A stretch of 64,000 nt of DNA from VAZQ01 sp963771845 (lineage in GTDB: Bacteria > Pseudomonadota > Alphaproteobacteria > Rhizobiales > Xanthobacteraceae), in contig CAVYVC010000009.1 of NCBI GenBank assembly GCA_963771845.1, positions 62,001 to 126,000 on the forward strand, written 5' to 3'. Under the pieces are notes generated by a model. It was not told the origin of the DNA, ran no database searches, and saw only the letters and a list, made by a program, of their open reading frames with translations. A program made the translations under genes and the position numbers. This document shows, one piece after another, positions 16,035 to 25,279 of this stretch (within the stretch, counting starts at the first letter, position 1; each line of letters opens with the position of its first letter).

Positions 16035-16718
16035 ATGGCCAATCCGAAGCTCGAAGTCCTCACGCCGCAGAACTCGCAGGTCCTTTTCATCGACCAGCAG
16101 CCGCAGATGGCGTTCGGCGTGCAGTCGATCGACCGCCAGACGCTGAAGAACAACGTGGTCGCCCTCGCCAAGGCAGCGAAGGTGTTCAAGATCCCGACCA
16201 CCATCACCACGGTCGAGACGCAGAGTTTCTCCGGCTACACCTATCCCGAGCTGCTCGACGTATTCCCCGACAAGCCAGTGCTCGAGCGCACGTCAATGAA
16301 CTCGTGGGACGACAAGAAGGTGCGCGACGCGCTCAAGGCCAACGGCCGCAACAAAGTCGTCGTTTCGGGCCTATGGGTCGAGGTGTGCAACAACACCTTC
16401 GCGCTGTCGGCCATGCTCGAGGGCGGCTACGAGATCTACATGGTCGCCGACGCCTCCGGCGGCACGTCCAAGGAGGCGCACGACTATTCGATGCAGCGCA
16501 TGATCCAGGCCGGCGTCGTGCCGGTGACCTGGCAGCAGGTGCTGCTCGAATGGCAGCGCGACTGGGCGCGCAAGGAGACCTACGACGCGGTGATGACGAT
16601 CGTGCGCGAGCACTCCGGCGCTTACGGCATGGGCGTCGACTACGCCTACACCATGGTGCACAAGGCGCCGCAGCGCATCTCTAAAGTCCACGAAGTGTTG
16701 CCGCCGGTGGCGGCGTGA
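16035..16718 (+). CDS. Isochorismatase-family hydrolase (YcaC-like)
   Basis: The 227-residue protein starts at ATG 16035 behind caggaga. The cysteine-hydrolase fold is shown by the catalytic aspartate in VLFIDQQPQM (Asp20) and the nucleophile cysteine in GLWVEVCNNTFA (Cys118). The tail, with long aromatic helices and a HSGAYGMGVDYAY segment, matches the YcaC-type subgroup of about 200-230 residues. Substrate unknown; amide or imine hydrolysis is usual. It heads a co-directional set with a XapX protein, an amidohydrolase and DoxX. Confidence 0.9.
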   Translation: MANPKLEVLTPQNSQVLFIDQQPQMAFGVQSIDRQTLKNNVVALAKAAKVFKIPTTITTVETQSFSGYTYPELLDVFPDKPVLERTSMNSWDDKKVRDALKANGRNKVVVSGLWVEVCNNTFALSAMLEGGYEIYMVADASGGTSKEAHDYSMQRMIQAGVVPVTWQQVLLEWQRDWARKETYDAVMTIVREHSGAYGMGVDYAYTMVHKAPQRISKVHEVLPPVAA

Positions 16719-16733
16719 CACGGCCCACGTGGG

Positions 16734-17030
16734 ATGGCCGATATGCGCGTCTATCTTCTCTCGCTCAGCGCCGGTCTCCTGGTCGGCATGATCTACAGCC
16801 TGCTCAACGTGCGATCACCGGCACCGCCCGTGGTGGCGCTGGTGGGGCTGTTCGGCATCCTCGTAGGCGAGCAGATCATCCCGGTCGCCAAGCACATGCT
16901 GGATGGCTCGCATCTCGCCGCCGCGTGGCGCCAGTCGCACAGCACGCCGCACATCTTCGGCCTCCTGCCCGGGCGTCACGAGCGGGCAACGCAACCCGAC
17001 ATTAACTCCGAACCGCAGGTGCGCACATGA
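16734..17030 (+). CDS. XapX domain-containing membrane protein
   Basis: The 98-residue protein has two hydrophobic helices: residues 5-23 (RVYLLSLSAGLLVGMIYSL) and 33-52 (VVALVGLFGILVGEQIIPVA), separated by the RSPAPP turn typical of the XapX family. The C-terminal tail is polar. Its stop overlaps the ATG of the amidohydrolase gene (ATGA), so the two are translationally coupled. Function unknown. Confidence 0.85.
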   Translation: MADMRVYLLSLSAGLLVGMIYSLLNVRSPAPPVVALVGLFGILVGEQIIPVAKHMLDGSHLAAAWRQSHSTPHIFGLLPGRHERATQPDINSEPQVRT

Positions 17031-18910
17031 CCAAACCTACACCAGCAGCTGATCTGGTCCTGCATCACGGCCTGTTCACGACGCTCGCGCGCTCGCACCC
17101 GACCGCGACCGCCGTCGCGATCCGGGACGGCCGCTTCCTCGCCGTCGGCGCCGACAAGGAAGTGATGGCGCTGGCGGGTCCGAAGACCAAGGTCGTCGAC
17201 CTCAAAGGCCGGCGCGTCCTGCCTGGGCTGATCGACAACCATCTCCACATCATCCGCGGCGGGCTCAACTTCAACATGGAGCTGCGCTGGGACGGCGTGC
17301 GCAGCCTCGCCGACGCCATGGGCATGCTGAAGCGTCAGGTCGCCGTCACGCCGCCGCCGCAATGGGTGCGGGTGGTCGGCGGCTTCAGCGAGCACCAGTT
17401 CGCTGAAAAGCGGCTGCCGACCATCGCCGAGCTCAACGCCGTCGCCCCCGAGACGCCGGTTTTCCTGCTGCACCTCTACGACCGCGCGATCCTCAACGCC
17501 GCTGCGCTGCGTGCCGTGGGCTATACCAAGGACACGCCCAACCCTCCCGGCGGCGAGATCGTGCGCGGCGCGGATGGCACGCCGACCGGACTGCTGCTCG
17601 CCAAGCCCAATGCCGGCATCCTCTATGCGACGCTCGCCAAGGGTCCCAAGCTGCCGTTCGACTATCAGCTCAACTCGACGCGCCACTTCATGCGCGAACT
17701 CAACCGGCTCGGCGTCACCGGCGCGATCGACGCCGGCGGCGGGTTCCAGAACTATCCCGAGGACTACGCGGTGATCGAGAAGCTGGCCGCCGACGGAGAG
17801 CTCACCATCCGCCTCGCCTACAATCTCTTCACCCAGAAGCCGAAGGGCGAGAAGGACGACTTCCTGCGCTGGACCGGATCGTCGAAGTACCAGCAGGGCG
17901 ATGACTATTTCCGCCACAACGGGGCGGGCGAGATGCTGGTGTTCTCGGCTGCCGATTTCGAGGATTTCCGCCAGCCGCGCCCCGACATGCCGCCGGAGAT
18001 GGAGCCTGAGCTCGATGCGGTGGTGCGCATCCTGGTCCAGAACCGCTGGCCGTGGCGGCTGCACGCCACCTACGACGAGACGATCAGCCGGTCCCTCGAC
18101 GTATACGAGCGCGTCAACCAGGACATGCCGCTCGACGGCCTGCATTGGTTCTTCGATCACGCCGAGACCATCTCGGAGCAGTCCATCGACCGGATCGCGG
18201 CGCTGGGCGGCGGCATCGCTGTGCAGCACCGCATGGCCTATCAGGGCGAATACTTCGTTGAACGCTACGGTCCGGGTGCGGCCGAAGCCACGCCGCCGGT
18301 CGCGCGCATGCTGGAGAAGGGCGTCAAGGTCTCCGCCGGCACCGATGCGACGCGGGTTGCGTCCTACAATCCGTGGGTGGCGCTCGCCTGGCTGGTCACC
18401 GGACGCACGGTCGGGGGCTTGCGCATCTATCCGCAGCGCAACTGCCTCGACCGCGAGACAGCGCTGCGTCTATGGACCGAAAACGTCACCTGGTTCTCCA
18501 ACGAAGAGGGTAACAAGGGACGGATCGAGGCCGGCCAGCTCGCGGACCTGATCGTTCCCGACCGCGACTATTTCACGTGCGCCGAGAGCGAAATTGCCGA
18601 CACTGTCTCCGAGCTGACGATCGTCGGCGGCAGGATCGTCTATGCGGCCGGCATCTTCGCGAGCCTCGACGTCCCGCCGCCGCCGGCTATGCCGGATTGG
18701 TCGCCGGTGCGCCGCTTCGGCGGCTACGCCGCCTGGGGCGAGCAGGGCCGCGAGCGGATGCACCACCCGCAGCTCGATGAGATGTGCGGCTGCGCCAGCG
18801 CCTGCAGCGTCCACGGCCATAATCACAGCCGCGCCTGGACCGGCACGGTGCCGGCCTACGACCTCAAGAGCTTCTGGGGCGCGCTCGGCTGCTCCTGCTT
18901 CGCATTCTGA
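17027..18910 (+). CDS. Metal-dependent amidohydrolase family protein (YtcJ-like)
   Basis: The 627-residue protein starts at ATG 17027, overlapping the XapX stop. It has the composite-domain start DGRFLAVGADKE and the metal-binding motif LPGLIDNHLHIIRGG (HxH at about residues 74-76). Later come FDHAETIS, SAGTDATR with the catalytic aspartate, and the C-terminal ADLIVPDRDYFT return to the beta-sandwich. It resembles the YtcJ/NfdA group of amidohydrolases. The C-terminus has a Cys-rich stretch (MCGCASACSVHGH) that I do not know from the core family. Substrate unknown. Confidence 0.88.
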   Translation: MTKPTPAADLVLHHGLFTTLARSHPTATAVAIRDGRFLAVGADKEVMALAGPKTKVVDLKGRRVLPGLIDNHLHIIRGGLNFNMELRWDGVRSLADAMGMLKRQVAVTPPPQWVRVVGGFSEHQFAEKRLPTIAELNAVAPETPVFLLHLYDRAILNAAALRAVGYTKDTPNPPGGEIVRGADGTPTGLLLAKPNAGILYATLAKGPKLPFDYQLNSTRHFMRELNRLGVTGAIDAGGGFQNYPEDYAVIEKLAADGELTIRLAYNLFTQKPKGEKDDFLRWTGSSKYQQGDDYFRHNGAGEMLVFSAADFEDFRQPRPDMPPEMEPELDAVVRILVQNRWPWRLHATYDETISRSLDVYERVNQDMPLDGLHWFFDHAETISEQSIDRIAALGGGIAVQHRMAYQGEYFVERYGPGAAEATPPVARMLEKGVKVSAGTDATRVASYNPWVALAWLVTGRTVGGLRIYPQRNCLDRETALRLWTENVTWFSNEEGNKGRIEAGQLADLIVPDRDYFTCAESEIADTVSELTIVGGRIVYAAGIFASLDVPPPPAMPDWSPVRRFGGYAAWGEQGRERMHHPQLDEMCGCASACSVHGHNHSRAWTGTVPAYDLKSFWGALGCSCFAF

Positions 18911-18979
18911 GACCTGCGCGATGCCCCCCCGGCGCACCCCGCGACTCTCGAGCCGGCGGACCGTCCCATCGGCCTGATC

Positions 18980-19369
18980 TTGCGGGCGCCGGCGACCGCG
19001 GCGGCGGCGCGCATCGTGCTGTGTCTGCCGTTCTGGTGGAGTGGGCTGAGCAAGCTGCTCGACTTCTCCGGCGGCACGGCGGAAATGGCCGCCCTCGGGC
19101 TGGAGCCGGCGTGGCTGTTCAATGCACTCACGATCCTCGTCCAGCTCGGCGGATCGTTGCTGGTGATCCTGAACCTGCGGACATGGCTCGGCGCCGGCGC
19201 ACTCGGCGTGTTCACGGCGCTCGCGACCGTGATGGCGCATCGGTTCAGGACGCTCGACGGGATCGAGCGCGTGCGGGAGCTCAATACGTTCCTCGAGCAT
19301 CTGGCGATCATCGCCGGGTTCGTGCTCGCCGCCATCCTCAGCGTCGTCGGCGCTCGTGGCCGTGGCTAA
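18980..19369 (+). CDS. DoxX family membrane protein
   Basis: The 129-residue protein starts at a TTG at 18980; the frame has no better start. Four hydrophobic helices and the DoxX-type features LPFWWSGLSKLLDF near the N-terminus and ATVMAHRFR between helices 3 and 4 support the family. It lies 70 bp after the amidohydrolase and in the same direction. DoxX proteins are often linked to redox or sulfur metabolism, but this one cannot be assigned. Confidence 0.8.
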   Translation: MRAPATAAAARIVLCLPFWWSGLSKLLDFSGGTAEMAALGLEPAWLFNALTILVQLGGSLLVILNLRTWLGAGALGVFTALATVMAHRFRTLDGIERVRELNTFLEHLAIIAGFVLAAILSVVGARGRG

Positions 19370-19512
19370 AGCGCGTCGCATCGCAGGTACATGCCATTGT
19401 CTGAAGCGTTTCTTGCCGGCAATTTTCCCGCCTGCAATCGCCGGCCGCTCGCCGAATTAGCTGGTGAAGCGGTCATGAAGGGCCACACCGGCGAGACCTT
19501 CAACAGGCTGGC

Positions 19513-20496
19513 CTATTTCACCTGCGTGGCGAGCGAAGTCAGGTCGGGATCGATGAAACGAGCCACATCCAGCGAGCCGTCGAGATCTCCGATGTCCTTC
19601 ATTGCCTTGATGAGATTGCCGATGCTGCTTGCCTCGATCAGCCCGCGCCGGTCGAAGATGCGCAGCGCACGATAGTAGTCGTAGGTCATCTCCACGTCCT
19701 GCCGGCTCGAGCGGGACTCCTTGACCAGAATGTCAATCGCGCCCGCGCGGTTCTCGTCCTTGTAGAACCAATCGACGCCGCTCGCGGTCGCGACAAGAAA
19801 GCCTGAGAGAAGCCCCTTGTGCGTCCTCGCCCAGTCCGTGTTCGCCGCATAGCCGGTAAAGGGGAGATCGCGGACGTAATCCGCCACGTCGGCCACGAGC
19901 GAAAATCCGCCGCTCCTCGCCTTGAAGCTCGCCGGCGGCACCAGGATCGCCGCGTCGATCGCGCCGGACGACAATGCAGCAAAGCGCGCCGCGGTCGTGC
20001 CCGCGAAAATCATGTCGTATTGGCCGGGGCTCACGCCGTTCGGGATCAGCGTGCGTTCGAGATAGATGCGCGTGATGTCCTTGGCACCGCCGATGCTGAT
20101 GAGTTTGCCGCGCAGATCCGCAACTGACTTGATCGCGGGCTTTGCCCAGAGCGAATACGGCGGCACCTGGGTTTCCACCCGCAAGAGCGAGATCGGCGCG
20201 CCCTTGTCGATTGCGCGCAGCGGATCGGTGAGCCCGCCGGAGCCGATATTGGCCGAGCCCGCTGCCAGCTGTTGCATGGCCGCGGCGGTCGAGGAAGCCG
20301 CGACCAGATCGAGCGTCACGCCTTGTTGCGCCATGTAGCCCTGCGCGATGGCGATGAAGATGGGCCATTGCTGCGCCGAGCCCTTTCCGGTCGTCACCAT
20401 GGTGAGCGTCTCGGCGGCGCGCGCATTCGGCATGCCTGCCGCGACCATGAGGGACGCGAGCATCCCGACGAAGCGGCCGATCGCATTCCCGTTCAC
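19513..20496 (-). CDS. ABC transporter substrate-binding protein (NMT1/TauA type)
   Basis: The protein has about 327 residues from a GTG at 20494-20496 behind agagaga. A Sec signal peptide with the AGMPNARAAE cleavage region is followed by a periplasmic NMT1/THI5-like fold (GKGSAQQWPIFIAIAQGYM; AGSANIGSGGLTDPLRA). It lies 22 bp downstream of the LLM flavin oxidoreductase gene, so the two are one operon. No permease or ATPase is adjacent, so it must share a transporter encoded elsewhere. Confidence 0.9.
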   Translation of the reverse strand: MNGNAIGRFVGMLASLMVAAGMPNARAAETLTMVTTGKGSAQQWPIFIAIAQGYMAQQGVTLDLVAASSTAAAMQQLAAGSANIGSGGLTDPLRAIDKGAPISLLRVETQVPPYSLWAKPAIKSVADLRGKLISIGGAKDITRIYLERTLIPNGVSPGQYDMIFAGTTAARFAALSSGAIDAAILVPPASFKARSGGFSLVADVADYVRDLPFTGYAANTDWARTHKGLLSGFLVATASGVDWFYKDENRAGAIDILVKESRSSRQDVEMTYDYYRALRIFDRRGLIEASSIGNLIKAMKDIGDLDGSLDVARFIDPDLTSLATQVK

Positions 20497-20518
20497 GGTG
20501 TCTCTCTTCCGATGCCTG

Positions 20519-21562
20519 TCAGGCGGGCCGTGCAACGCGCGCGCGGCTGGGCATCTCAGCCAGTAGCGGCAGCACATTTCTTGCGAACGTTTCCAGTCCA
20601 GCGAGCATGGGGTGGAAATGCAGGAGGAACAGTTCCACCCCGATCTCCTCATATCGGCGCATGCGCTGCGCGATCAATTCCGGCGTCCCCACCAGGCACG
20701 CGCCGAGCGCGCGCGCCGCGGTCGAGGAGATGCGATCGCGTTGCCCATAGGCTTCGAGCTCCTCGGCCTGGACCTGCGCCTCGCCGAGCGTCTCCGCGCA
20801 GATGACATGCGCGCTCATCCCGAAGGCAAGCTTGCGGCCGAAATGTCGCGCGCGTTCGGCGAGATCTGAAACATCCGCCTTGATGGCGAGGAAATTCTCC
20901 TCATAGCGCCGATGGTCCGCCGCGTAGTTCACAAACCACAGGTCGCAGTGCTCGGCGATCACGTCCTTGCCGGAATCGGCGCGGCTTGCAGTGTAGATCG
21001 GCGGATGGGGAGCGCGCACGGGCTTCACCGCCAAGGTGGCATCGTCGGCCTGGTAGAACTCCCCGCGCATGGTGAAATGCTCGTCGCTCCAGAGGCCTTT
21101 GAGCATGAGGACGAATTCGTCCATGCGGCGATAGCGCGCAGCCGACGATTCGATCCATGCGCCATTGCTGAACAGCTCGAATTCCTTCTGAAACCAGCCG
21201 TTGACGACGTTGATCGCGAAACGGCCTCCCGTGATGCGGTCGAGCGTGGCGCCCATCTTCGCCACCAGCTGCGGTGTCATCATGCCGGGGTAGACCGCCG
21301 GCATAATCTGAATCTTCTTCGTGCGGGCTGCCAGCGCCGCCGCCAGCATCCAGGCTTCGAGATCGGAACCATGCAGGCGCTCGGCAATGAGCGTGATATC
21401 GAAACCGAGCGCCTCCGCACGCGACACCACGTCGAGGGCAAATTGAAACGACTTGTCGGACGCACCCTCCGCCCCGCGCGTCATGACCTGATGGATCCCA
21501 GCCTCCATGGCGGGCTCGGCGCGGATGGTATGCGGCAGCGGCGTCCATATTCCCAGGCGCAT
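20519..21562 (-). CDS. LLM class flavin-dependent oxidoreductase
   Basis: The 347-residue protein starts at ATG 21562 (MRLGIWTPLPH); the frame is open further upstream but that part does not look like protein. The luciferase-like TIM barrel shows the SsuD/SfnG-type features: DVVSRAEALGFDITLIAERL, the NVVNGWFQKEFE segment and RYRRMDEFVLMLKGLW. It probably uses FMNH2 and O2, as alkanesulfonate and dimethylsulfone monooxygenases do. Co-transcription with an NMT1/TauA-type binding protein supports an organosulfur or other heteroatom substrate, though this is inference. Confidence 0.9.
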   Translation of the reverse strand: MRLGIWTPLPHTIRAEPAMEAGIHQVMTRGAEGASDKSFQFALDVVSRAEALGFDITLIAERLHGSDLEAWMLAAALAARTKKIQIMPAVYPGMMTPQLVAKMGATLDRITGGRFAINVVNGWFQKEFELFSNGAWIESSAARYRRMDEFVLMLKGLWSDEHFTMRGEFYQADDATLAVKPVRAPHPPIYTASRADSGKDVIAEHCDLWFVNYAADHRRYEENFLAIKADVSDLAERARHFGRKLAFGMSAHVICAETLGEAQVQAEELEAYGQRDRISSTAARALGACLVGTPELIAQRMRRYEEIGVELFLLHFHPMLAGLETFARNVLPLLAEMPSRARVARPA

Positions 21563-21642
21563 GCATTGCGCTCCAGTGTTTTTGTGTTCGTGACAAGCCC
21601 GGTGTTCGGCATTCCGGACCAACAGATGTTTGTATACGTGCA

Positions 21643-21665
21643 GGGGCGGGTTTGAAACCCGCCCC
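21643..21665. repeat. Palindromic repeat family B, copy 1
   Basis: The sequence ggggcgggtttgaaacccgcccc is a perfect palindrome about a central G. An almost identical element lies at 22766-22789. It sits 60 bp before the Bug gene start and has no T-run, so it is a dispersed repeat rather than a terminator. Confidence 0.75.
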
Positions 21666-21724
21666 CCTACATGGATCGGTCGCAAAGGGCTAGACTGGCT
21701 GGCGTTCGGCACCGAAGGAAACAG

Positions 21725-22702
21725 ATGAGAAAAAATCTCGCGGCGCTTGCCCTTGCGGCAATCCTGCAAAATCCCGCAGACGCGCCTGCGCAAAACTGGC
21801 CGTCCCGGCCGATCACCCTGGTCGTGCCCTATGCAGCGGGCGGACCGGTCGACACCATCGCACGCATCGTGTCGTCACGAATGTCCGCGACTCTGGGGCA
21901 GCAGATCGTAATCGAGAATGTGCCCGGGGCAGGCGGCATGTCCGGCTCCGCGCGGGTGGCAAAAGCAACGCCCGACGGTTACATGCTCTTACTCTCTGGC
22001 AGCGCCACGCTGGCGCAGGTTCCCAATCTCTACAAAAAGCCGCTCTACAATCCGCTCACAGATTTTGAGCATGTCGTGCTGCATTCGGATTCGGCGCGGA
22101 TCCTGATCGCTCGCGCCAATTTCCCGGCCAACACGCTCGCCGAATTCATTGCCTATGCGAAGGCCAATCAGGACCACATGCAATACGGCTCGGCCGGTGC
22201 CGGCTCGGGGCTGCATATCTGTGCCGTTCTTCTCAACGAGGCGATGGGCACCAAGATGACGCACGTGCCCTATCGCGGCTCGGCACTCGCGGTGCAGGAC
22301 CTGATCGCCGGCCGCATCGATTTCATGGCCGACCAGATCTCTACCGCGCTCCCGCAAATTCGCGGGGGCAGCGTGAAGGCGATCGCAACGTTGGGGCTCG
22401 AACGTGCGCCAGGACTGGAGGAGCTTGCGACCGCCGACGAACAGGGAATCAAGGGGCTCGACTGCGGCTCGTGGGGCTCCTTTTCGTTTCCGAAAGGAAC
22501 GCCACGCGACATCGTCCTTCGTCTCGCCAAGGCGTCGAACGAGGCAGTCGAGACGCCCGCCGTGCGCGAACGGCTCGAGTCGCTCGGGGTGGTTGTGCCA
22601 AATGCGAAGCGCCGCACGCCGGAATATCTTGTAGAATTCGTGCGATCCGAGCTCGAACGATGGGCCGTGCCGATCAAGGCGAGTGGCGTGAGCGCGGATT
22701 GA
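21725..22702 (+). CDS. Tripartite tricarboxylate transporter substrate-binding protein (Bug/TctC family)
   Basis: The 325-residue protein starts at ATG 21725 with a signal peptide ending near PADAPAQ. Hallmarks of the Bug family are WPSRPITLVVPYAAGGPVD at the mature N-terminus, VIENVPGAGG and the MTHVPYRGSALAVQDLIAGR segment. It binds a carboxylate in the periplasm. No tctAB membrane genes are near, as is common for the expanded Bug set in these bacteria. Confidence 0.94.
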   Translation: MRKNLAALALAAILQNPADAPAQNWPSRPITLVVPYAAGGPVDTIARIVSSRMSATLGQQIVIENVPGAGGMSGSARVAKATPDGYMLLLSGSATLAQVPNLYKKPLYNPLTDFEHVVLHSDSARILIARANFPANTLAEFIAYAKANQDHMQYGSAGAGSGLHICAVLLNEAMGTKMTHVPYRGSALAVQDLIAGRIDFMADQISTALPQIRGGSVKAIATLGLERAPGLEELATADEQGIKGLDCGSWGSFSFPKGTPRDIVLRLAKASNEAVETPAVRERLESLGVVVPNAKRRTPEYLVEFVRSELERWAVPIKASGVSAD

Positions 22703-22765
22703 GTTCATCGCAATCCTTAATCTGAGGAGCGTGACCCGCATCAGGAGGACGATCTGGACACTTGC

Positions 22766-22789
22766 AGGGCGGGTTTGAAACCCGCCCCT
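22766..22789. repeat. Palindromic repeat family B, copy 2
   Basis: agggcgggtttgaaacccgcccct is a perfect palindrome about a central G, matching copy 1 at 21643-21665 including the flanking gcag. It lies in the 127-bp gap between the Bug gene and the amino-acid transporter operon. Confidence 0.75.
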
Positions 22790-22829
22790 ACTCGTCTAAT
22801 CTGCTGGGGCTCAATGAGGGAGAGCGCCA

Positions 22830-23642
22830 ATGCTGCAAAGGCTGATCACCACCGGCGTGGGTCTTTTGGCCGGCATTCTCGTGGCGGCGGCGCCGGCGGC
22901 AGGGCAGACCCTCGACAAGATCAAGCAGCGCGGCGTGCTCGTCGTGGGCAGCAAGGCCGATTACAAGCCGTTCGGTTTTCGCGATCCGGCAGGCAACATT
23001 GTGGGTTTCGAGCCCGATCTCGCCCGCGATGTCGCCGGGCGGCTGGGCGCCAGGCTGGAGCTCGAACCTGTGGTCTCGTCCAACCGCATGCAGTTTCTCC
23101 AGCAGGGCAAGATCGACCTGATGATTGCAACAATGAATGTCACGCCCGAGCGCCGCCAGACCGTCGGCATCGTTGATCCGAGCTATTACGCCTCCGGCGT
23201 CAATGTGCTCGCGATCAGGAAGGCGGCGTTCAAGAAATGGGAAGAGCTCAAGGACCAGAAGATCTGCGCCATTCAGGGCGCCTGGTACAACAAGACAGTG
23301 GCGGAAAAATACGGTGCCGAGATTGTCGCTTTCAAGGGTCAGACCGAGGCAGAAACCGCACTTTTGCAGGGCAACTGCGTTGGCTGGCTCTATGACGATA
23401 CCGCCTTCATTGAGCGCCTCGGCGATTCGAAATGGGCAAGCTTCGAAATGCCGCTTGAGACCATCCTCGTCGAGCCCTGGGGGATTGCGGTGAAGATCGA
23501 GGAGCGCGACGGCCCATGGGGTCAATTCATGTCCAAGACAATCACGGATTGGCACCGCGGCGGGAAACTGATCGAGCTTGAGGCGAAGTGGAAGATTCCG
23601 CCCTCCGCTTTCCTCAAGAAGATGCACGACGAGACGAAGTGA
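22830..23642 (+). CDS. Amino-acid ABC transporter substrate-binding protein
   Basis: The 270-residue protein starts at ATG 22830 with a Sec signal peptide cleaved near PAAGQ. The SBP_bac_3 fold is clear: RGVLVVGSKADYKPFGFRD, GFEPDLARDVAGRLG and QGKIDLMIATMNVTPER, which contribute to the ligand site. It heads a four-gene operon with two permeases and an ATPase. The family imports polar amino acids or opine-like compounds; the specificity is not readable. Confidence 0.95.
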   Translation: MLQRLITTGVGLLAGILVAAAPAAGQTLDKIKQRGVLVVGSKADYKPFGFRDPAGNIVGFEPDLARDVAGRLGARLELEPVVSSNRMQFLQQGKIDLMIATMNVTPERRQTVGIVDPSYYASGVNVLAIRKAAFKKWEELKDQKICAIQGAWYNKTVAEKYGAEIVAFKGQTEAETALLQGNCVGWLYDDTAFIERLGDSKWASFEMPLETILVEPWGIAVKIEERDGPWGQFMSKTITDWHRGGKLIELEAKWKIPPSAFLKKMHDETK

Positions 23643-23677
23643 GCACGGCACGCCCATCGCACTGACGGCGCGCAACG

Positions 23678-24424
23678 ATGGACGCGGTATGGGAGTGGTT
23701 CCGCGTCCTGCATGCCACGACCGGCATCAAGCTCACCATTTTCTACGACGCATTCGACCGTGCGCGGTTCTTCAACGGATTTCTGACGTCACTGCGCCTG
23801 ATGGCGCTCTGCCTCCTCTGCAGCGTCGTCATCGGGATAATCGGCGCCTGGCTGCAGGGCGCGCGCAGCAGGCTCGTGCGCGCAACGACACAGGCCTACA
23901 TCCAATTCGTTCGCAACACGCCACCGCTGGTGCAGCTCTATTTCTTCTATTTCGCGCTCGGCGCCTATCTGCGGCACACCAATGCGGCCGGGCTGGAGGT
24001 TCCCATTGTCTCCAATTTCGTCTGGGCGGTGATCTGCCTGTCGCTCTATGCGGGCGCTTTCAACGTCGAGATCTTCCGCGCCGGTATCGAGGCGGTGCCG
24101 AGGGAAACCCTCGAAGCGGCGGAAGCGCTCGGCTACAGCCGACTAAAGGCCTACCTGCATGTGGTCCTGCCGCTCGCGTTGCGCATCAGCCTGCCGGCGC
24201 TGAACAACAACCTGGTGAATCTGGTGAAGACCACCACCATCGCCTACGCGATCGCGGTGCCCGAAATGCTCTACGTCGCCAATCAGATCTGGTCGGACGA
24301 GCTCAATGTCGCCGAGATGATGAACGTGCTGCTTGTGGTTTATGTGAGCCTTGTCGGCATTCTGGTCTACGCAATGGGCCGTTGGGAACGCAGAATGCGC
24401 ATTCCCGGATACACGCCGGCATGA
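23678..24424 (+). CDS. Amino-acid ABC transporter permease
   Basis: The 248-residue membrane protein is of the HisMQ/GlnP type. It has several transmembrane helices and an EAA-like loop (ETLEAAEALGYSRLKAYLHVVLP). The N-terminal helices carry the family motif IQFVRNTPPLVQLYFFYF. It lies 35 bp after the binding protein gene, and its stop overlaps the start of the second permease (ATGA). Confidence 0.95.
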   Translation: MDAVWEWFRVLHATTGIKLTIFYDAFDRARFFNGFLTSLRLMALCLLCSVVIGIIGAWLQGARSRLVRATTQAYIQFVRNTPPLVQLYFFYFALGAYLRHTNAAGLEVPIVSNFVWAVICLSLYAGAFNVEIFRAGIEAVPRETLEAAEALGYSRLKAYLHVVLPLALRISLPALNNNLVNLVKTTTIAYAIAVPEMLYVANQIWSDELNVAEMMNVLLVVYVSLVGILVYAMGRWERRMRIPGYTPA

Positions 24425-25272
24425 GGACGAGCGCGTATTCAATGGCCCGCGAGGCCCGCGATGCGCTTTCTCCGCTTCGCATGCCGCCGACGGGTGCTCA
24501 GGCGCTGCCGCTCGCGCGCCGGCACGGGGTCATGCTTGCGGTCTTCCTCGCCATGTCGGTCGGAGTGGCGCAGGCGCAGGCCGGGCCGGCTGCGCCCTCG
24601 ATCATTTTGACCATGCTGAAATGGACCCCGCTCCTGGCGCAGGGATTTGCCCTCAATATCACGATGAGCTTTCTGGCCATGGCGATCGGAACCGTATTCG
24701 GCTTCGCGCTCGGACTAGGACAGACCTCGCTGCTTGCGCCGCTGCGCGCCGGCGCGCGCCTGATCACGCAATTCTTTCGCAACTCTCCCTGGCTGGTGCT
24801 CCTGTTCTATTGCATGCTGTTGCTGCCGTTTGAGGTTCGCATCGGCAACTCCATCATTGCGCTGCCCGGCTGGGCCAAAGCGACGTTCGGATTGGCCCTT
24901 CCGGTCATGGCGAACGTGTCGGAGCTGGTGCGCGGCGCGGTGCAATCGATTCCCTCCGGCCAGTGGGAAGCGGCCGAGTCCCTCGCGTTCACCAGGCTGG
25001 CGACGCTGCGCATGATCATCCTGCCGCAATGCATCAAGCGCATGACGCCGCCCTGGATGAATCTCTATGCGATCCTCACCGTGGCAACTCCGCTGACGTC
25101 AGTCGTGGGCGTGAGCGAAGCGATGACGCTCACCGGCGATATCTTGTCTTCGGAAGGCAGGACCGAGCTGCTGGTGCCGATGTATCTCTACCTGCTGATG
25201 TGGTTCTTCGTTTACTGCTACCCGATTGCACGCGCGACGGCGGCGCTGGAACGACGGTTTGCCGTGCGCTGA
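24421..25272 (+). CDS. Amino-acid ABC transporter permease (second subunit)
   Basis: The 283-residue protein starts at ATG 24421, which overlaps the upstream stop. An N-terminal extension of about 50 residues precedes the HisM-type permease core (GFALNITMSFLAMAIGTVFG, QFFRNSPWLVLLFYCMLL). The EAA loop reads GQWEAAESLAFTRLATLRM followed by IILPQCIKRM. It pairs with the preceding permease to form the membrane pore. Confidence 0.94.
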   Translation: MRTSAYSMAREARDALSPLRMPPTGAQALPLARRHGVMLAVFLAMSVGVAQAQAGPAAPSIILTMLKWTPLLAQGFALNITMSFLAMAIGTVFGFALGLGQTSLLAPLRAGARLITQFFRNSPWLVLLFYCMLLLPFEVRIGNSIIALPGWAKATFGLALPVMANVSELVRGAVQSIPSGQWEAAESLAFTRLATLRMIILPQCIKRMTPPWMNLYAILTVATPLTSVVGVSEAMTLTGDILSSEGRTELLVPMYLYLLMWFFVYCYPIARATAALERRFAVR

Positions 25273-25279
25273 CTCTCCG

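Noticed and set aside
16976..18229. 417-codon minus-strand frame opposite the amidohydrolase
   Set aside because: High-GC antisense open frame; the plus strand carries a recognisable metal-dependent hydrolase.
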